NCBI RefSeq assembly: GCF_021277265.1
Contig: NZ_JAJSOH010000031.1
Span: forward strand, 22,917 to 86,916
From: Kineosporia rhizophila
Lineage (GTDB): Bacteria; Actinomycetota; Actinomycetes; Actinomycetales; Kineosporiaceae
Direction of reading: 5' to 3'
DNA: 64,000 nucleotides
The notes under the pieces are model-generated. The model ran no database searches and was not told the origin of the DNA. It was given only the letters and a program-made list of their open reading frames with translations. The first letter of the stretch is position 1. Each line of letters starts with the position of its first letter. Positions 1 to 7,962 of the stretch are shown here, in pieces. The position numbers were made by a program, and so were the translations under genes.

Positions 1-1314
1 GGACGCCGGGACCGAGAGATAGGCCCGGTAGGAACCGGCCGGCAAACCCTCCACCGACGCAGTCAGCTCGACCGTCTCCCCCGCCGCCCACGTCCTCACA
101 TCGGCATCTGCCTCGAACTCGACCGTGTGCCGGGCATCCCCGTCCACCAGCACCAGCCGGGCCTGCCGCGGGTTGTAGGGGGCGGCCCAGCCGTCGTTAC
201 GCACCCCCACCCAGACCTGGCTGGTGCCGTCGTCCTTGGCCGTGACCGTGCTCTCGGTGAGCACGAACCGGTAGCCCAGCCGGCGCTGCGTCTCGGCCAG
301 CCCCTCCGCTCCCCAGGAGTCGAGCACCTCGGTCTGGTAGTCGCGGTTGAGGTAGCTGAAGTGGTAGCGCTCCATCTCGGCCGAGGCGCTCTCCCACTCC
401 GAACGCGGCGCGTTCAGCGCACACGTCTCGCCGCCCATCGGCACGTGTTTCGTCTCGGCGGCCAGGTACTCCTGGTCGAGCGTGATCGGGTCGGACAGGA
501 AGGTGCCGAAGTCGTCCTCCGAGGCCAGGAAGCAGTCGTTGTGGTGGCCGGTCCGGGCGGCGTCGGAGCCGCTGCCGGCCTCCTCGGCCGCAAGTGCGTT
601 CTCGGCGCCGCTGCCGGTGCCGAGGGCCTTCTGCTTGGCGTTCATGTAGCGGACCTGCACCATGCGCTCGTCCGGCACCGCGTCGAGCAGGGCCTTCAGC
701 ACCGCCGAGCGTTTGTCCCAGTCGGCCTCGGTGAGCTGCCAGGGCCGGCTCGGGTCGGAGGCGAAGTGGTCGGTGTAGTAGCCCTCGCCCCAGAGCCCGA
801 CGAAGCCCTGCTGGACCGCCGCGATCACGTCGGCGTGTTCGTGGAACAGGGGTTTCAGCTGCGCGATGTGGGCGAGCACGACGTTCAGCGGGGCGTCGCC
901 GAAGGGCGGCTCGTAGGGCCCGGCCCCGCCCTGCACGTAGGCGAACCGGGTGATCAGCGAGATGCCCTGCTGGCGGGCCGTGTTCAGGTCGGCCTCGACC
1001 AGCTCGAGGAACTTCGCGTCGAGAGTCTCGGTGGCGGCGAACTTCTCCAGGTAGAACACCCGCATCACCTGGGTGATGCCCTGCTCGCGGTACTCGGCCA
1101 GGTCGTCGGCCGAGAGCGGGGAGAAGCCGGATCCGTCGGCCCGGTAGTGCGTTTCGAGGTGTTTGTAGAAGCCCCGCTCGGGGTTGGCGATGTCGGCCCC
1201 GCTCGCCTCGTAGGTCACGGCCTGCGGCTCGGCGGCGGTGGCGGAGACGGCCAGGCCCCCGCACAGCGCCAGAGCCGCTACCGCACCGGCCATTGCACGT
1301 TTCCGGAACAACAT
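1..1314 (-). CDS. DUF4874/DUF4832 secreted protein, C-terminus cut by window edge
   Basis: The ATG at 1314 opens a reading frame that runs off the left edge (438 codons seen). The N-terminus is a Sec-type signal: MLFRKRAM, a hydrophobic run, then a cut near SATAA. The mature part carries NPERGFY near residue 45, followed by long stretches typical of the DUF4874 (N-terminal) plus DUF4832 (C-terminal) pairing of secreted actinobacterial proteins. The ending resembles a beta-sandwich accessory region. I infer an extracellular carbohydrate-related role only from this family's glycosidase-like architecture; no catalytic residues can be named. The gene diverges from the PPOX gene across a 119 bp gap. 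Overlapping longer frames on both strands are shadows. Confidence 0.75.
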   Translation of the reverse strand, partial: MLFRKRAMAGAVAALALCGGLAVSATAAEPQAVTYEASGADIANPERGFYKHLETHYRADGSGFSPLSADDLAEYREQGITQVMRVFYLEKFAATETLDAKFLELVEADLNTARQQGISLITRFAYVQGGAGPYEPPFGDAPLNVVLAHIAQLKPLFHEHADVIAAVQQGFVGLWGEGYYTDHFASDPSRPWQLTEADWDKRSAVLKALLDAVPDERMVQVRYMNAKQKALGTGSGAENALAAEEAGSGSDAARTGHHNDCFLASEDDFGTFLSDPITLDQEYLAAETKHVPMGGETCALNAPRSEWESASAEMERYHFSYLNRDYQTEVLDSWGAEGLAETQRRLGYRFVLTESTVTAKDDGTSQVWVGVRNDGWAAPYNPRQARLVLVDGDARHTVEFEADADVRTWAAGETVELTASVEGLPAGSYRAYLSVPAS

Positions 1315-1433
1315 GCCGTAGATCGTGTCCGGGCCGCGGTTCAGGGTGAGTCAGAAGGGCGTTAAGGACAGACCCGGGGATGATGGAGCCCGACACCCCC
1401 GCGACATCCGACATCCGAGCGAGAAGGAACGGC

Positions 1434-1901
1434 ATGCCCACGATTGCCACCGCCAAGCGCGTGGAACTCGACGAACTGCTGGAGTTCATCCGTCCGCGGC
1501 ACCGGGCCACGCTGGTCACCACCCGCGCCGACGGCAGCCCGCAGCTGTCACTGGTCACCTGCGGGGTGGACAGCGCGGGCCGGATCGTGATCTCGACCTA
1601 CCCCGAGCGGGCCAAGGCGATCAACCTGCGGCGCCGCCCCAGCGCCTCGGTGTGCATCCAGTCGGACGACTGGAACGGCGCCTACGTGCAGGTCGACGGC
1701 GAGGCCGAGGTGATCGACCTGCCCGACTCGGTGGAGCCGCTGGTCGAGTACTTCCGCTGCATCTCCGGCGAGCACCCGGACTGGGACGAGTACCGGGCCG
1801 CCATGGTCAAGCAGGGCAAGTCGCTGATCCGGATCACCCCGCAGCGCTGGGGGCCGATCGCCACCGGCGGGTTCCCGCCCGGTCGCGCCCCCCAGAGCTG
1901 A
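1434..1901 (+). CDS. PPOX-class F420-dependent (flavin-type) oxidoreductase
   Basis: A 155-residue split-barrel protein of the pyridoxamine-5'-phosphate-oxidase-like superfamily. RHRATLVTTRADGSPQLS at residues 23-40 is the family's N-terminal strand motif; KAINLRRRP and VQVDGEAEVIDLPD follow, and IRITPQRW lies near the C-terminus. Such actinobacterial proteins usually bind F420 or FMN and reduce small substrates; cofactor and substrate cannot be told from sequence. The start is placed at the ATG at 1434 because GAGAAGGAAC lies directly upstream. An earlier in-frame ATG at 1380 has no ribosome site. A perfect palindrome after the stop separates it from the convergent haem oxygenase gene. Confidence 0.85.
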   Translation: MPTIATAKRVELDELLEFIRPRHRATLVTTRADGSPQLSLVTCGVDSAGRIVISTYPERAKAINLRRRPSASVCIQSDDWNGAYVQVDGEAEVIDLPDSVEPLVEYFRCISGEHPDWDEYRAAMVKQGKSLIRITPQRWGPIATGGFPPGRAPQS

Positions 1902-1915
1902 CCACTACGAACCAG

Positions 1916-1953
1916 AACCTGTGGACGTTCGTGGCCACGAACGTCCACAGGTT
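1916..1953. terminator. Perfect 38-bp palindrome, bidirectional terminator
   Basis: The left arm AACCTGTGGACGTTCGTGG (1916-1934) is followed immediately by its exact reverse complement (1935-1953). It lies between the stops of two convergent genes (1901 and 1959), so it should end transcription both ways. There is no T tract. CAGTTC follows on the + strand, as at two other hairpins in this window. Confidence 0.8.
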
Positions 1954-1958
1954 GCAGT

Positions 1959-2270
1959 TCACGCCTCGGTCACCACCTCGAAGGCCCAGATGCTCGACCC
2001 GGTGGCCGCCGGCCCGTCGTTCGTCGGGCGCGAGGCGCCCTGGTGGCCGCTCTGGAACGCCTGCGAGGACTGCCAGGCGTCGAAGTCCTCCCGGGTCTTC
2101 CAGCGGGTGTAGACCAGGTACTGGTCGGTGCCCTCGACCGGGCGCAGCAGCTCGAAGTGCTCGAAGCCGGCCTGGTTCTCCACCATCCCGGCGCGGTTGG
2201 AGAACCGCTGCTCGAGGACCTCGCCGCGCCCACCCGGCACGGTCAGCACGTTGATGACCACATAAGACAT
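1959..2270 (-). CDS. mhuD: MhuD/IsdG-type haem-degrading monooxygenase
   Basis: This 103-residue ABM-fold protein closely resembles mycobacterial MhuD, which cleaves haem and releases iron. Residues matching the MhuD haem pocket are visible: Asn7 (VVIN), Arg26 (SNRAG), Trp66 (DAWQ) and His76 (SGHQ, one position off MhuD His75). The FELLRPVEGTDQYLVYTRW stretch is also MhuD-like. The ATG at 2270 has GAGGATGAGGCC upstream. The protein is expected to be a cytosolic homodimer. No haem importer or iron regulator lies next to it. Other ABM-fold monooxygenases are possible, but the combined N/R/W/H set makes haem degradation the best reading. Confidence 0.82.
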   Translation of the reverse strand: MSYVVINVLTVPGGRGEVLEQRFSNRAGMVENQAGFEHFELLRPVEGTDQYLVYTRWKTREDFDAWQSSQAFQSGHQGASRPTNDGPAATGSSIWAFEVVTEA

Positions 2271-2356
2271 GGCCTCATCCTCTTACACGGCGCGCTCGCC
2301 GAGGTAGGCACCCGCCATGAGCCGGCGCTGAGACCGGCCCTCTAGAGTTCGTTGCC

Positions 2357-2719
2357 GTGAGCAGCATTCTCTCCGGCCTGGTGATCGCCCTGGGCCTGGT
2401 CACCGCGGTCTGGAGCGCGATCCTGTTCGCCCGGGCCCGGCGGGCCAGCAACACCATGCTGCTGGTGCTGCTCGCCCTCGAGGTGCTGCTGCTGGTCCAG
2501 CTGATCGTGGCGATCGTCCGGGTGGCCGGGGGCGAGCGGCCGGACGAGACCGCCACCTTCGTCGCCTATGCGGCCAGTGAGCTGCTGATCCTGCCGGCTG
2601 GGGTGTTCTGGTCGGCGACCGACCGCTCGCGCACCAGCGTCCTGGTCATCTTCGTCGTCTGCTTTGCCGTGGCCGTGATGACGGCCCGGATGTTTCAGAT
2701 CTGGAGCACCGTCGGGTGA
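2357..2719 (+). CDS. Small integral membrane protein, first of a pair
   Basis: This 120-residue protein starts at GTG 2357. It has four hydrophobic segments (about residues 3-24, 33-55, 69-88 and 95-113) and little else. It overlaps the next gene by four bases (GTGA), so the two are translationally coupled. TCTAGA lies about 10 bp upstream and could be a -10 element for a nearly leaderless transcript. I recognise no functional family; small size and charge pattern resemble uncharacterised actinobacterial membrane proteins. Confidence 0.7.
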   Translation: MSSILSGLVIALGLVTAVWSAILFARARRASNTMLLVLLALEVLLLVQLIVAIVRVAGGERPDETATFVAYAASELLILPAGVFWSATDRSRTSVLVIFVVCFAVAVMTARMFQIWSTVG

Positions 2720-3129
2720 ATGAGTCAACCCGTACCTCGGGACCGGGCCGTCTGCTGGTCGCCGTCTACGCCGTCTTCGCCCTGGCCGCCTGCTCGCGGG
2801 CGATCGTGCAGCTGGCCACCAAGTTCGACGAGGCGCCGCTGGCCTACCTGCTCTCGCTGGTCTCCGGCGTGGTCTACGTGATCGCCACGCTGGCCCTGGC
2901 CCGCCCCGGCCCCACCTGGCGCCGGGTGGCCCTGGGCACCTGCACCTTCGAGCTGGTCGGGGTGCTCGCGGTCGGGATCCTGACGCTGCTCGACGACGGC
3001 GACTTCCCGGACGAGACGGTCTGGTCGAACTTCGGCCAGGGCTACGCCTTCATCCCGCTGGTGCTGCCCGTGCTGGGCCTGTACTGGCTGCGCCGCACCG
3101 CGGCGGCCGACCGCCGGCCGCAGGAGTAG
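2716..3129 (+). CDS. Small integral membrane protein, second of a pair
   Basis: A 137-residue protein starting at GTG 2716, inside the stop of the preceding gene. Four transmembrane helices are visible: LLVAVYAVFALAAC, YLLSLVSGVVYVIATLALA, ALGTCTFELVGVLAVGILTLL and AFIPLVLPVLGLYWL, with a short basic tail ending RRTAAADRRPQE. The tight coupling suggests that the two proteins act together, perhaps as a heteromer. The family and function are unknown. The gene is followed by the tRNA-Thr gene on the other strand. Confidence 0.7.
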   Translation: MNESTRTSGPGRLLVAVYAVFALAACSRAIVQLATKFDEAPLAYLLSLVSGVVYVIATLALARPGPTWRRVALGTCTFELVGVLAVGILTLLDDGDFPDETVWSNFGQGYAFIPLVLPVLGLYWLRRTAAADRRPQE

Positions 3130-3147
3130 CGCGGCGGTGAGGCTGGG

Positions 3148-3221
3148 AGCCCGCTATCGGATTCGAACCGATGACCTGCTGTTTACAAGACAGCTGCTCT
3201 GGCCAACTGAGCTAAGCGGGC
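3148..3221 (-). tRNA. tRNA-Thr (anticodon TGT)
   Basis: Read on the minus strand, the sequence folds as a cloverleaf. The acceptor stem is GCCCGCT with AGCGGGC, the D arm GCTCAGTTGGCCAGAGC, the anticodon stem-loop CTGTCTTGTAAACAG with anticodon TGT, and the T arm carries GGTTCGAATCC. The discriminator base is T and the CCA end is not encoded. A TGT anticodon reads ACA and ACG/ACU threonine codons. Confidence 0.95.
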
Positions 3222-3323
3222 GTTGCTCGTACTGGTCGTGCCGGTGGTGCAGGGCGACTCTACCGGCCTGGCCGGGCCGGGTGGGGCCGCGGGGCCTCCT
3301 TCGGTACGAACTGCCGATGCCGG

Positions 3324-5918
3324 TCAGTCCGTGACGAACGTCTTCAGGTTACCGGTGATCGCGGTCTCCACGTCGATCGGCCGGCCGAGCAGGAACAGCC
3401 GCACCTGCTCGCGGAAGGCGCTGCTCCAGGGGGCGTACCGGCGGATCGAGGGCCGGGACACGGCGGTGCCGAGGGCCGCGGGCATGCCCTCGAGCTGAGC
3501 CTTGACGGTGTTCTCGAAGAAGACCGGGCCCAGCGTGGGCACGTAGCCGCCGACGTGGAAGAGCTGCGACTGCCCCTGCCCCCGGGCGAGGAACGTGGCC
3601 ACCTCGAGGGCCGCCCGGGGCGCAGTGGCGTTGTGGGCCAGCGCCACCACCTGCCCGCCGAGCACTCCCCCGGGAATCCGCACCGCGGCGTACGCCCGGC
3701 CGCCGCTCTCCTCGGCCACCGTCTCGGTCAGCAACTGGCGGTACTGCGAGGGCCAGAGCCGGGCGAACGCGGCCCGGTGCTCCTGCACGGCCACCAGGGT
3801 GCCGTTCTCGTCCCCCTCGTCGTTCCCGGTCGGCAGGGCGAACATCTGTTCGGTCGGGAACCGCTGCTTGAGCTGGTTCAGCGCCGCCCGCCCGGCCGGG
3901 GTGGCCAGGGTGGGGTCGGCCCTCACGTCACCACCGAAGGCGTGGATCAACTCGACCAGGCTGACCGTCAGCCCTTCGTAAGGACCGGCCTGCAAGAGGA
4001 TCCGCCGGGTCTCCATCGGGCCGACCGAGGCGTCGGCGAAACGCTGGGCGGTGAGCCAGAACTCGGCCGCCTGGGCGGTCTGCTCCAAGCGGACCAGCCG
4101 GTCGACCACCGACCGGCGCTCCTTCGGCGGGAACAGGGTCAGGTCGATCACCAGCAGCGGCGCATCCGCGTTGAGCGGCAGGGCGTACAGCGGCGCCCGG
4201 CTTCCCTGGCCCACTCGGCAGCGGGCGACCAGCGGGGCGAAACACCCCTCGTCGCGCAGCATGTCAGTCAGGGCCGGCGCGTCCGGGAGGGCCTGGACCA
4301 GCCGGTCCTCGACCAGACCGGGCAGGTGCTCCGGGTCGATCACCACCAGGTCGGTCTCCGGCTCGGCGGCCGAGAGCTTGTTGCGGACGATCCCGGCCTG
4401 GTCGTCACTGCTGCTGCCGACCGGGAAGTAGTGAGCGACCCGGCCCACCCGGCCGGCCCTCGGAGTCGCACTCCAGACCGCCAGCGTGTTGTCCCGGGCC
4501 TCGTTGCTGTCGTCCCCACCGTGGACCAGGACAGTGCCGTCGTTGGAGGCCAGGCGATCAGCGATCCAGCGGGTGGGGTTGAGGTCGTGCAGGGCCCACT
4601 CGACCAGGCCACCCCCGACCGCACCGGCGGACACGGCCAGCAGCAGGGCCCGGCGCGGCGGGCCGGGTCGGTCGCCGCCCTTGGGGCCGCCGGCGGAGAC
4701 GGCGGTGTTCGGCGGCTGGGGCGGTAGTTGTGACGGTCGGCCGGGTTGAGTTGGGGCGGGTTGGCCGGGCTGTTCGGGCGGGCTGGGCTGCTCGGGCTGA
4801 GAAGGGCCGGGACGGCTGGGTTGGCCAGGCTTATCGGGCGAGCCGGGCTGATCGGCGGGGCCGGGCTGAGCCGGGCCAGGCCGGTCGCCGCCGCCTTTAG
4901 GGCTGCCACTGGAGACGACGGTGTCCGGCGGCTGGGGTGACAGCTGTGACGGTCGGCCGGGTTGAGCTGGAGCGGGCTGGGCGGGCTGGCCGGGCTGGCC
5001 GGGCTGGTCGGGTTGGTCGGGCTGGTCGGGTTGGTCGGGCTCGCTGGGTGGGCCGGGCTGGTCGGGCTGGTCATGTAGAGCTGGGGCCGGGGAGCCAGGC
5101 CGAGCCGGGCCGGGTGTGTCTGGTTGAACTGGACCCGGCACGTCGGGCTGAACCCGACCCGCCTCCTCCGGTCGAGCCCCGCCAGTCACCTCTGGCTGAA
5201 CCCGGCGCGCCGCCTCGGGCGGAACCCCAGCCACTGCCTCCCGCTGAGGCCCACCCACTACCTCCGGCGGAACCCCACCCACCGCCTCCCGTTCAGCCCG
5301 GCCCTCCACCTCCGACTGATCTTGACCAGAGAGGTGGCCTTGGTCGGGGTCGGGCCTGCTGGAGTTGGGTGGCGGCAGTTCGGCTTCGGCCGGTTGCGGC
5401 TTCACCGGCGCAGGGGCTGCTGGTTGTGGCTGCTTAGATTCCAGGCTCGGGCGGGGTTTGGAGGGGGGCTCGACCGGCTCATGCTCCGGGTGCCCAGCAG
5501 GGTCCGACTGTTCGACCCACCTCGCTCCCTCACCCAGGTCCGACTCTCCGGCCGGCCCAACCCCCGCTGGCCCCGCCCCAGCGGCAAGTTCCGCTCCCTC
5601 CCCCAGCCCCGGCTCCCCAGGCCCCGCCCCTTCAGCAGGCCCCGCCCCTTCAGCAGGCCCCGCTCCCTTATCTAGACCCATTTCTGCAGCAGGCCCCACC
5701 CCCACGACAGGCCCCGAACCAGCAGCAAGCCCCACTCCCTCACCCAGACCCGGTTCTCCAGCAGGCCCGGCCCCAGCAGCAGGCTCCGAGCCAGCAGCAG
5801 ACCCCGCTCCCTCACCAGCGCCGAGGTTCTCGGCGGGCTCGGGTTGCCTGGCCTGGGGTTCGGCCCGCCGGTGACCGCGCCCGGTCTCCACCTCTTCGGG
5901 TTGCTGCGCCGTGGTCAC
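3324..5918 (-). CDS. Proline-rich, membrane-tethered substrate-binding-like protein
   Basis: An 864-residue protein in three parts. Residues 1-420 are disordered and dominated by Pro, Gly, Ala, Glu and Gln, with GAGPAEGAGPAE-type and DQPDQP-type repeats. A single hydrophobic anchor (RRALLLAVSAGAVGGGLVEW) spans about 422-441. The remaining ~420 residues resemble a family 1 solute-binding protein, including AHNATAPRAALEVATFLARG and GGYVPTLGPVFFEN near the end. There is no lipobox. The inferred topology puts the Pro-rich part in the cytoplasm and the binding domain outside. The start is GTG 5918, four bases after the upstream VWA gene, whose end supplies GAGGAGG as ribosome site. Ligand and permease are unknown. 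The proline-rich region contains an internal duplication. Confidence 0.7.
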   Translation of the reverse strand: MTTAQQPEEVETGRGHRRAEPQARQPEPAENLGAGEGAGSAAGSEPAAGAGPAGEPGLGEGVGLAAGSGPVVGVGPAAEMGLDKGAGPAEGAGPAEGAGPGEPGLGEGAELAAGAGPAGVGPAGESDLGEGARWVEQSDPAGHPEHEPVEPPSKPRPSLESKQPQPAAPAPVKPQPAEAELPPPNSSRPDPDQGHLSGQDQSEVEGRAEREAVGGVPPEVVGGPQREAVAGVPPEAARRVQPEVTGGARPEEAGRVQPDVPGPVQPDTPGPARPGSPAPALHDQPDQPGPPSEPDQPDQPDQPDQPGQPGQPAQPAPAQPGRPSQLSPQPPDTVVSSGSPKGGGDRPGPAQPGPADQPGSPDKPGQPSRPGPSQPEQPSPPEQPGQPAPTQPGRPSQLPPQPPNTAVSAGGPKGGDRPGPPRRALLLAVSAGAVGGGLVEWALHDLNPTRWIADRLASNDGTVLVHGGDDSNEARDNTLAVWSATPRAGRVGRVAHYFPVGSSSDDQAGIVRNKLSAAEPETDLVVIDPEHLPGLVEDRLVQALPDAPALTDMLRDEGCFAPLVARCRVGQGSRAPLYALPLNADAPLLVIDLTLFPPKERRSVVDRLVRLEQTAQAAEFWLTAQRFADASVGPMETRRILLQAGPYEGLTVSLVELIHAFGGDVRADPTLATPAGRAALNQLKQRFPTEQMFALPTGNDEGDENGTLVAVQEHRAAFARLWPSQYRQLLTETVAEESGGRAYAAVRIPGGVLGGQVVALAHNATAPRAALEVATFLARGQGQSQLFHVGGYVPTLGPVFFENTVKAQLEGMPAALGTAVSRPSIRRYAPWSSAFREQVRLFLLGRPIDVETAITGNLKTFVTD
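4662..4996. repeat. Internal duplication inside the proline-rich coding region
   Basis: Two divergent copies, about 4662-4772 and 4880-4996, encode PGQPA-PTQPGRPSQLPPQPP followed by (N/D)T(A/V)VS(A/S)G and PKGGDRPGP. They are roughly 110 bp each and separated by about 110 bp. The copies differ at many third positions, so this is not a recent duplication. Confidence 0.7.
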
Positions 5919-5922
5919 CGGT

Positions 5923-7701
5923 CTAAGCCTCCTCGATCAGGGCGGTCAGCTGATCCGCGATGTGCTCGGAGTTGGCGTCGGTGCTGCGGCAGCGCTCCCG
6001 GGCCCATGCCGGCTGCCCGCCGCAACCCGCTCCGATCACCACCACCTGGAGCTTCTTGCGGGCCGCGGGCGGAATGGGCGCTTCCTGCAGCGCATTCCGG
6101 CCATCGGTCAGAAGTATCAGCGCCCCTGAGGAAGGTTCACCGAGCACTTCGGCCAGCCCTGTCTCTCCCCCGGGCCGTACGTCCGGCAGCCTCAGCCTGG
6201 GTACCCCGGCCCCGGCCGTCTTCACCGTGCGGGCGGCCGAGGCGCCGGCGCCGGTGCGGGCCAGGATCACCGTGAGCTGGTCTTCCGCGTCGAGCGGCTT
6301 GGTCGATGCCCACTGCAGCAGTCCGTCCCGGGCCGCTGTGCCCGGGCTGGTGGCTCCGTCGCCGGCCACTCCCATGCTCTGCGACATGTCGAGCAGAACG
6401 GTTACCTCAAGCGGTTTCTCGGCGGGGGCGAGCACTGCGGCACGTGCCGCCACATCGGCCGGCTGGGCGGTGGAGGCGACCAGGCCGATCCGGTTGCGCG
6501 CCTCGGTGCGCTGCAGCCAGGACAGGAAGGCGTGGGCCGACTTCGCGCTGGTGCGACGGCCTTCCGGGTTGGTCGGGATCGCCAGCACCTCGGCGCCGAT
6601 GATGTTGCCCTGCGCGTCTTCCAGCCCCAGCTCGTCGCGGCCGGAAGCTGCGCACGCCGAGTCCAGCCCGGCCGGGAGAACCACGCCCAGGCAGGCCTGT
6701 TCGTCGCCGAGGTCTACCCGCCGGCGTTCGATGCGCTGATCGGCAGCAGCGTGCAGCACGGCCGAGGCGACCGGGTCGAGCGGGGTGACGTCACGCACGT
6801 GCAGGTCGATCCGGCGCTCGGCGAGCTCGGCCAACGGGACGGCGGTGCGGGTGCGGTAGTCGCTCTCGTCCAGGTAGATCACGGCCGGCACCTGTCCGAC
6901 CAGGTGCCAGCCGGCCGGTGGCGTGACCCCGACGGCCAGGTCGGCCCACACCCCGGACAGGCCCTGCAGCACCGCCGGGTCGGCCGTGATCACCCCGGCG
7001 ACAGGCGTCTGAGCCGTGCGCAGGGCCGCGTGCGGGTCGCTGCCGAGGGCCGCGAACTCCACCGCCCCGGCGCACTCCTGGGCACTGCCCAGCCGGGAGC
7101 GGTTGGCCGCGAAGACCTGCTGCACGGCCGGCAGCAGCGCCTGGTCCACCTCGATCCGCGCCGTGCCGCACCCGTCCGGCCCGCGCCCCGGCAACGGCAT
7201 CACGTCCCAGGCCGCAGCGGTGATGCTGAGCAGCACCACCGGCAGGGCGATGCAGCGGAACAGGTACTCGGCGCCCCGGCTCGGCCAACGCAGCACGACT
7301 CCCGGCCAGAAAAGGATCAGCGGCAACAGGATCACTACGACCCCGAGCGCGTCGTACAGGTCGATGCCCGGGCGGCGCAGCACCGCGATCCCGATGGCCG
7401 GCAGCACCACGACCTCCACCGCGGTCAGCCAGCCCCCGACCCGGCGGTACCACTCACCGGTGCGCGGACTGGGCACGCGCACCGACGGCATCGGATCGAT
7501 GATCATCAGCAGCACGGTGACCGGCAGACCCACCGCCGCGACCACCGCACTGATCACGTCGGCCACCTTGGCGCCTTCGTCGAGGCCGCCGAAGGCCAGC
7601 GAGATGCCGAGGCTGAGCAGCGCACTCCCGCTGATCGTGAACCCGAGGGCCACGAGCATCTTCTGCCGACGCTCGGACAACCTTGGCCGCTGCTCGGACA
7701 T
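5923..7701 (-). CDS. Membrane protein with substrate-binding-like and VWA domains
   Basis: From the ATG at 7701 the protein has 592 residues. About five hydrophobic helices fill residues 15-166. A region from about 180 to 420 looks like a bacterial solute-binding fold (VITADPAVLQGLSGVW, YLDESDY, VLAIPTNPEGRRTSAKSAHAFLSWLQ). The last 160 residues form a von Willebrand A domain with an intact MIDAS, D438-M-S440-Q-S442, plus LLTDGRN. The frame stays open upstream to 7848, but that stretch is AT-richer and reads as the divergent promoter region, so 7701 is preferred (GGAAGACATTG precedes it). It is the first gene of a two-gene operon with the proline-rich protein. VWA/MIDAS domains usually mediate metal-dependent protein contacts; the partner is unknown. 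Confidence 0.7.
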   Translation of the reverse strand: MSEQRPRLSERRQKMLVALGFTISGSALLSLGISLAFGGLDEGAKVADVISAVVAAVGLPVTVLLMIIDPMPSVRVPSPRTGEWYRRVGGWLTAVEVVVLPAIGIAVLRRPGIDLYDALGVVVILLPLILFWPGVVLRWPSRGAEYLFRCIALPVVLLSITAAAWDVMPLPGRGPDGCGTARIEVDQALLPAVQQVFAANRSRLGSAQECAGAVEFAALGSDPHAALRTAQTPVAGVITADPAVLQGLSGVWADLAVGVTPPAGWHLVGQVPAVIYLDESDYRTRTAVPLAELAERRIDLHVRDVTPLDPVASAVLHAAADQRIERRRVDLGDEQACLGVVLPAGLDSACAASGRDELGLEDAQGNIIGAEVLAIPTNPEGRRTSAKSAHAFLSWLQRTEARNRIGLVASTAQPADVAARAAVLAPAEKPLEVTVLLDMSQSMGVAGDGATSPGTAARDGLLQWASTKPLDAEDQLTVILARTGAGASAARTVKTAGAGVPRLRLPDVRPGGETGLAEVLGEPSSGALILLTDGRNALQEAPIPPAARKKLQVVVIGAGCGGQPAWARERCRSTDANSEHIADQLTALIEEA

Positions 7702-7962
7702 CAATGTCTTCCGGGTGGATTTCCAGGGTATTTTCCGGAGCATAACCGAAGCCCGACTTGTCGGGATTGCGGATGGCCGGAAATTCTTCCTGCGGCATTC
7801 TTGGACGCTTGTCCGAAACTCGCGCAGATACCGTTCGATCTGCCCCACCTGCCACGAAAGCCCGTTTCGCGGCTATGAGTTCCCTCACCCGGCCGGGCGA
7901 ACCCTGGCAGAACGATCGGTTTCGGCTGGTGTCCAAACCGCGTGGCTGTCTAGTTTCGCCCT

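Noticed and set aside
197..1558. A 453-codon minus-strand frame across the DUF4832 gene and into the PPOX gene
   Set aside because: It is Arg/Gly/Pro-rich shadow translation; the DUF4832 frame has a signal peptide and family motifs.
7702..7848. 49 extra N-terminal codons for the VWA protein
   Set aside because: The stretch is AT-richer, not membrane- or domain-like, and lies in the divergent promoter gap; ATG 7701 precedes the first helix directly.
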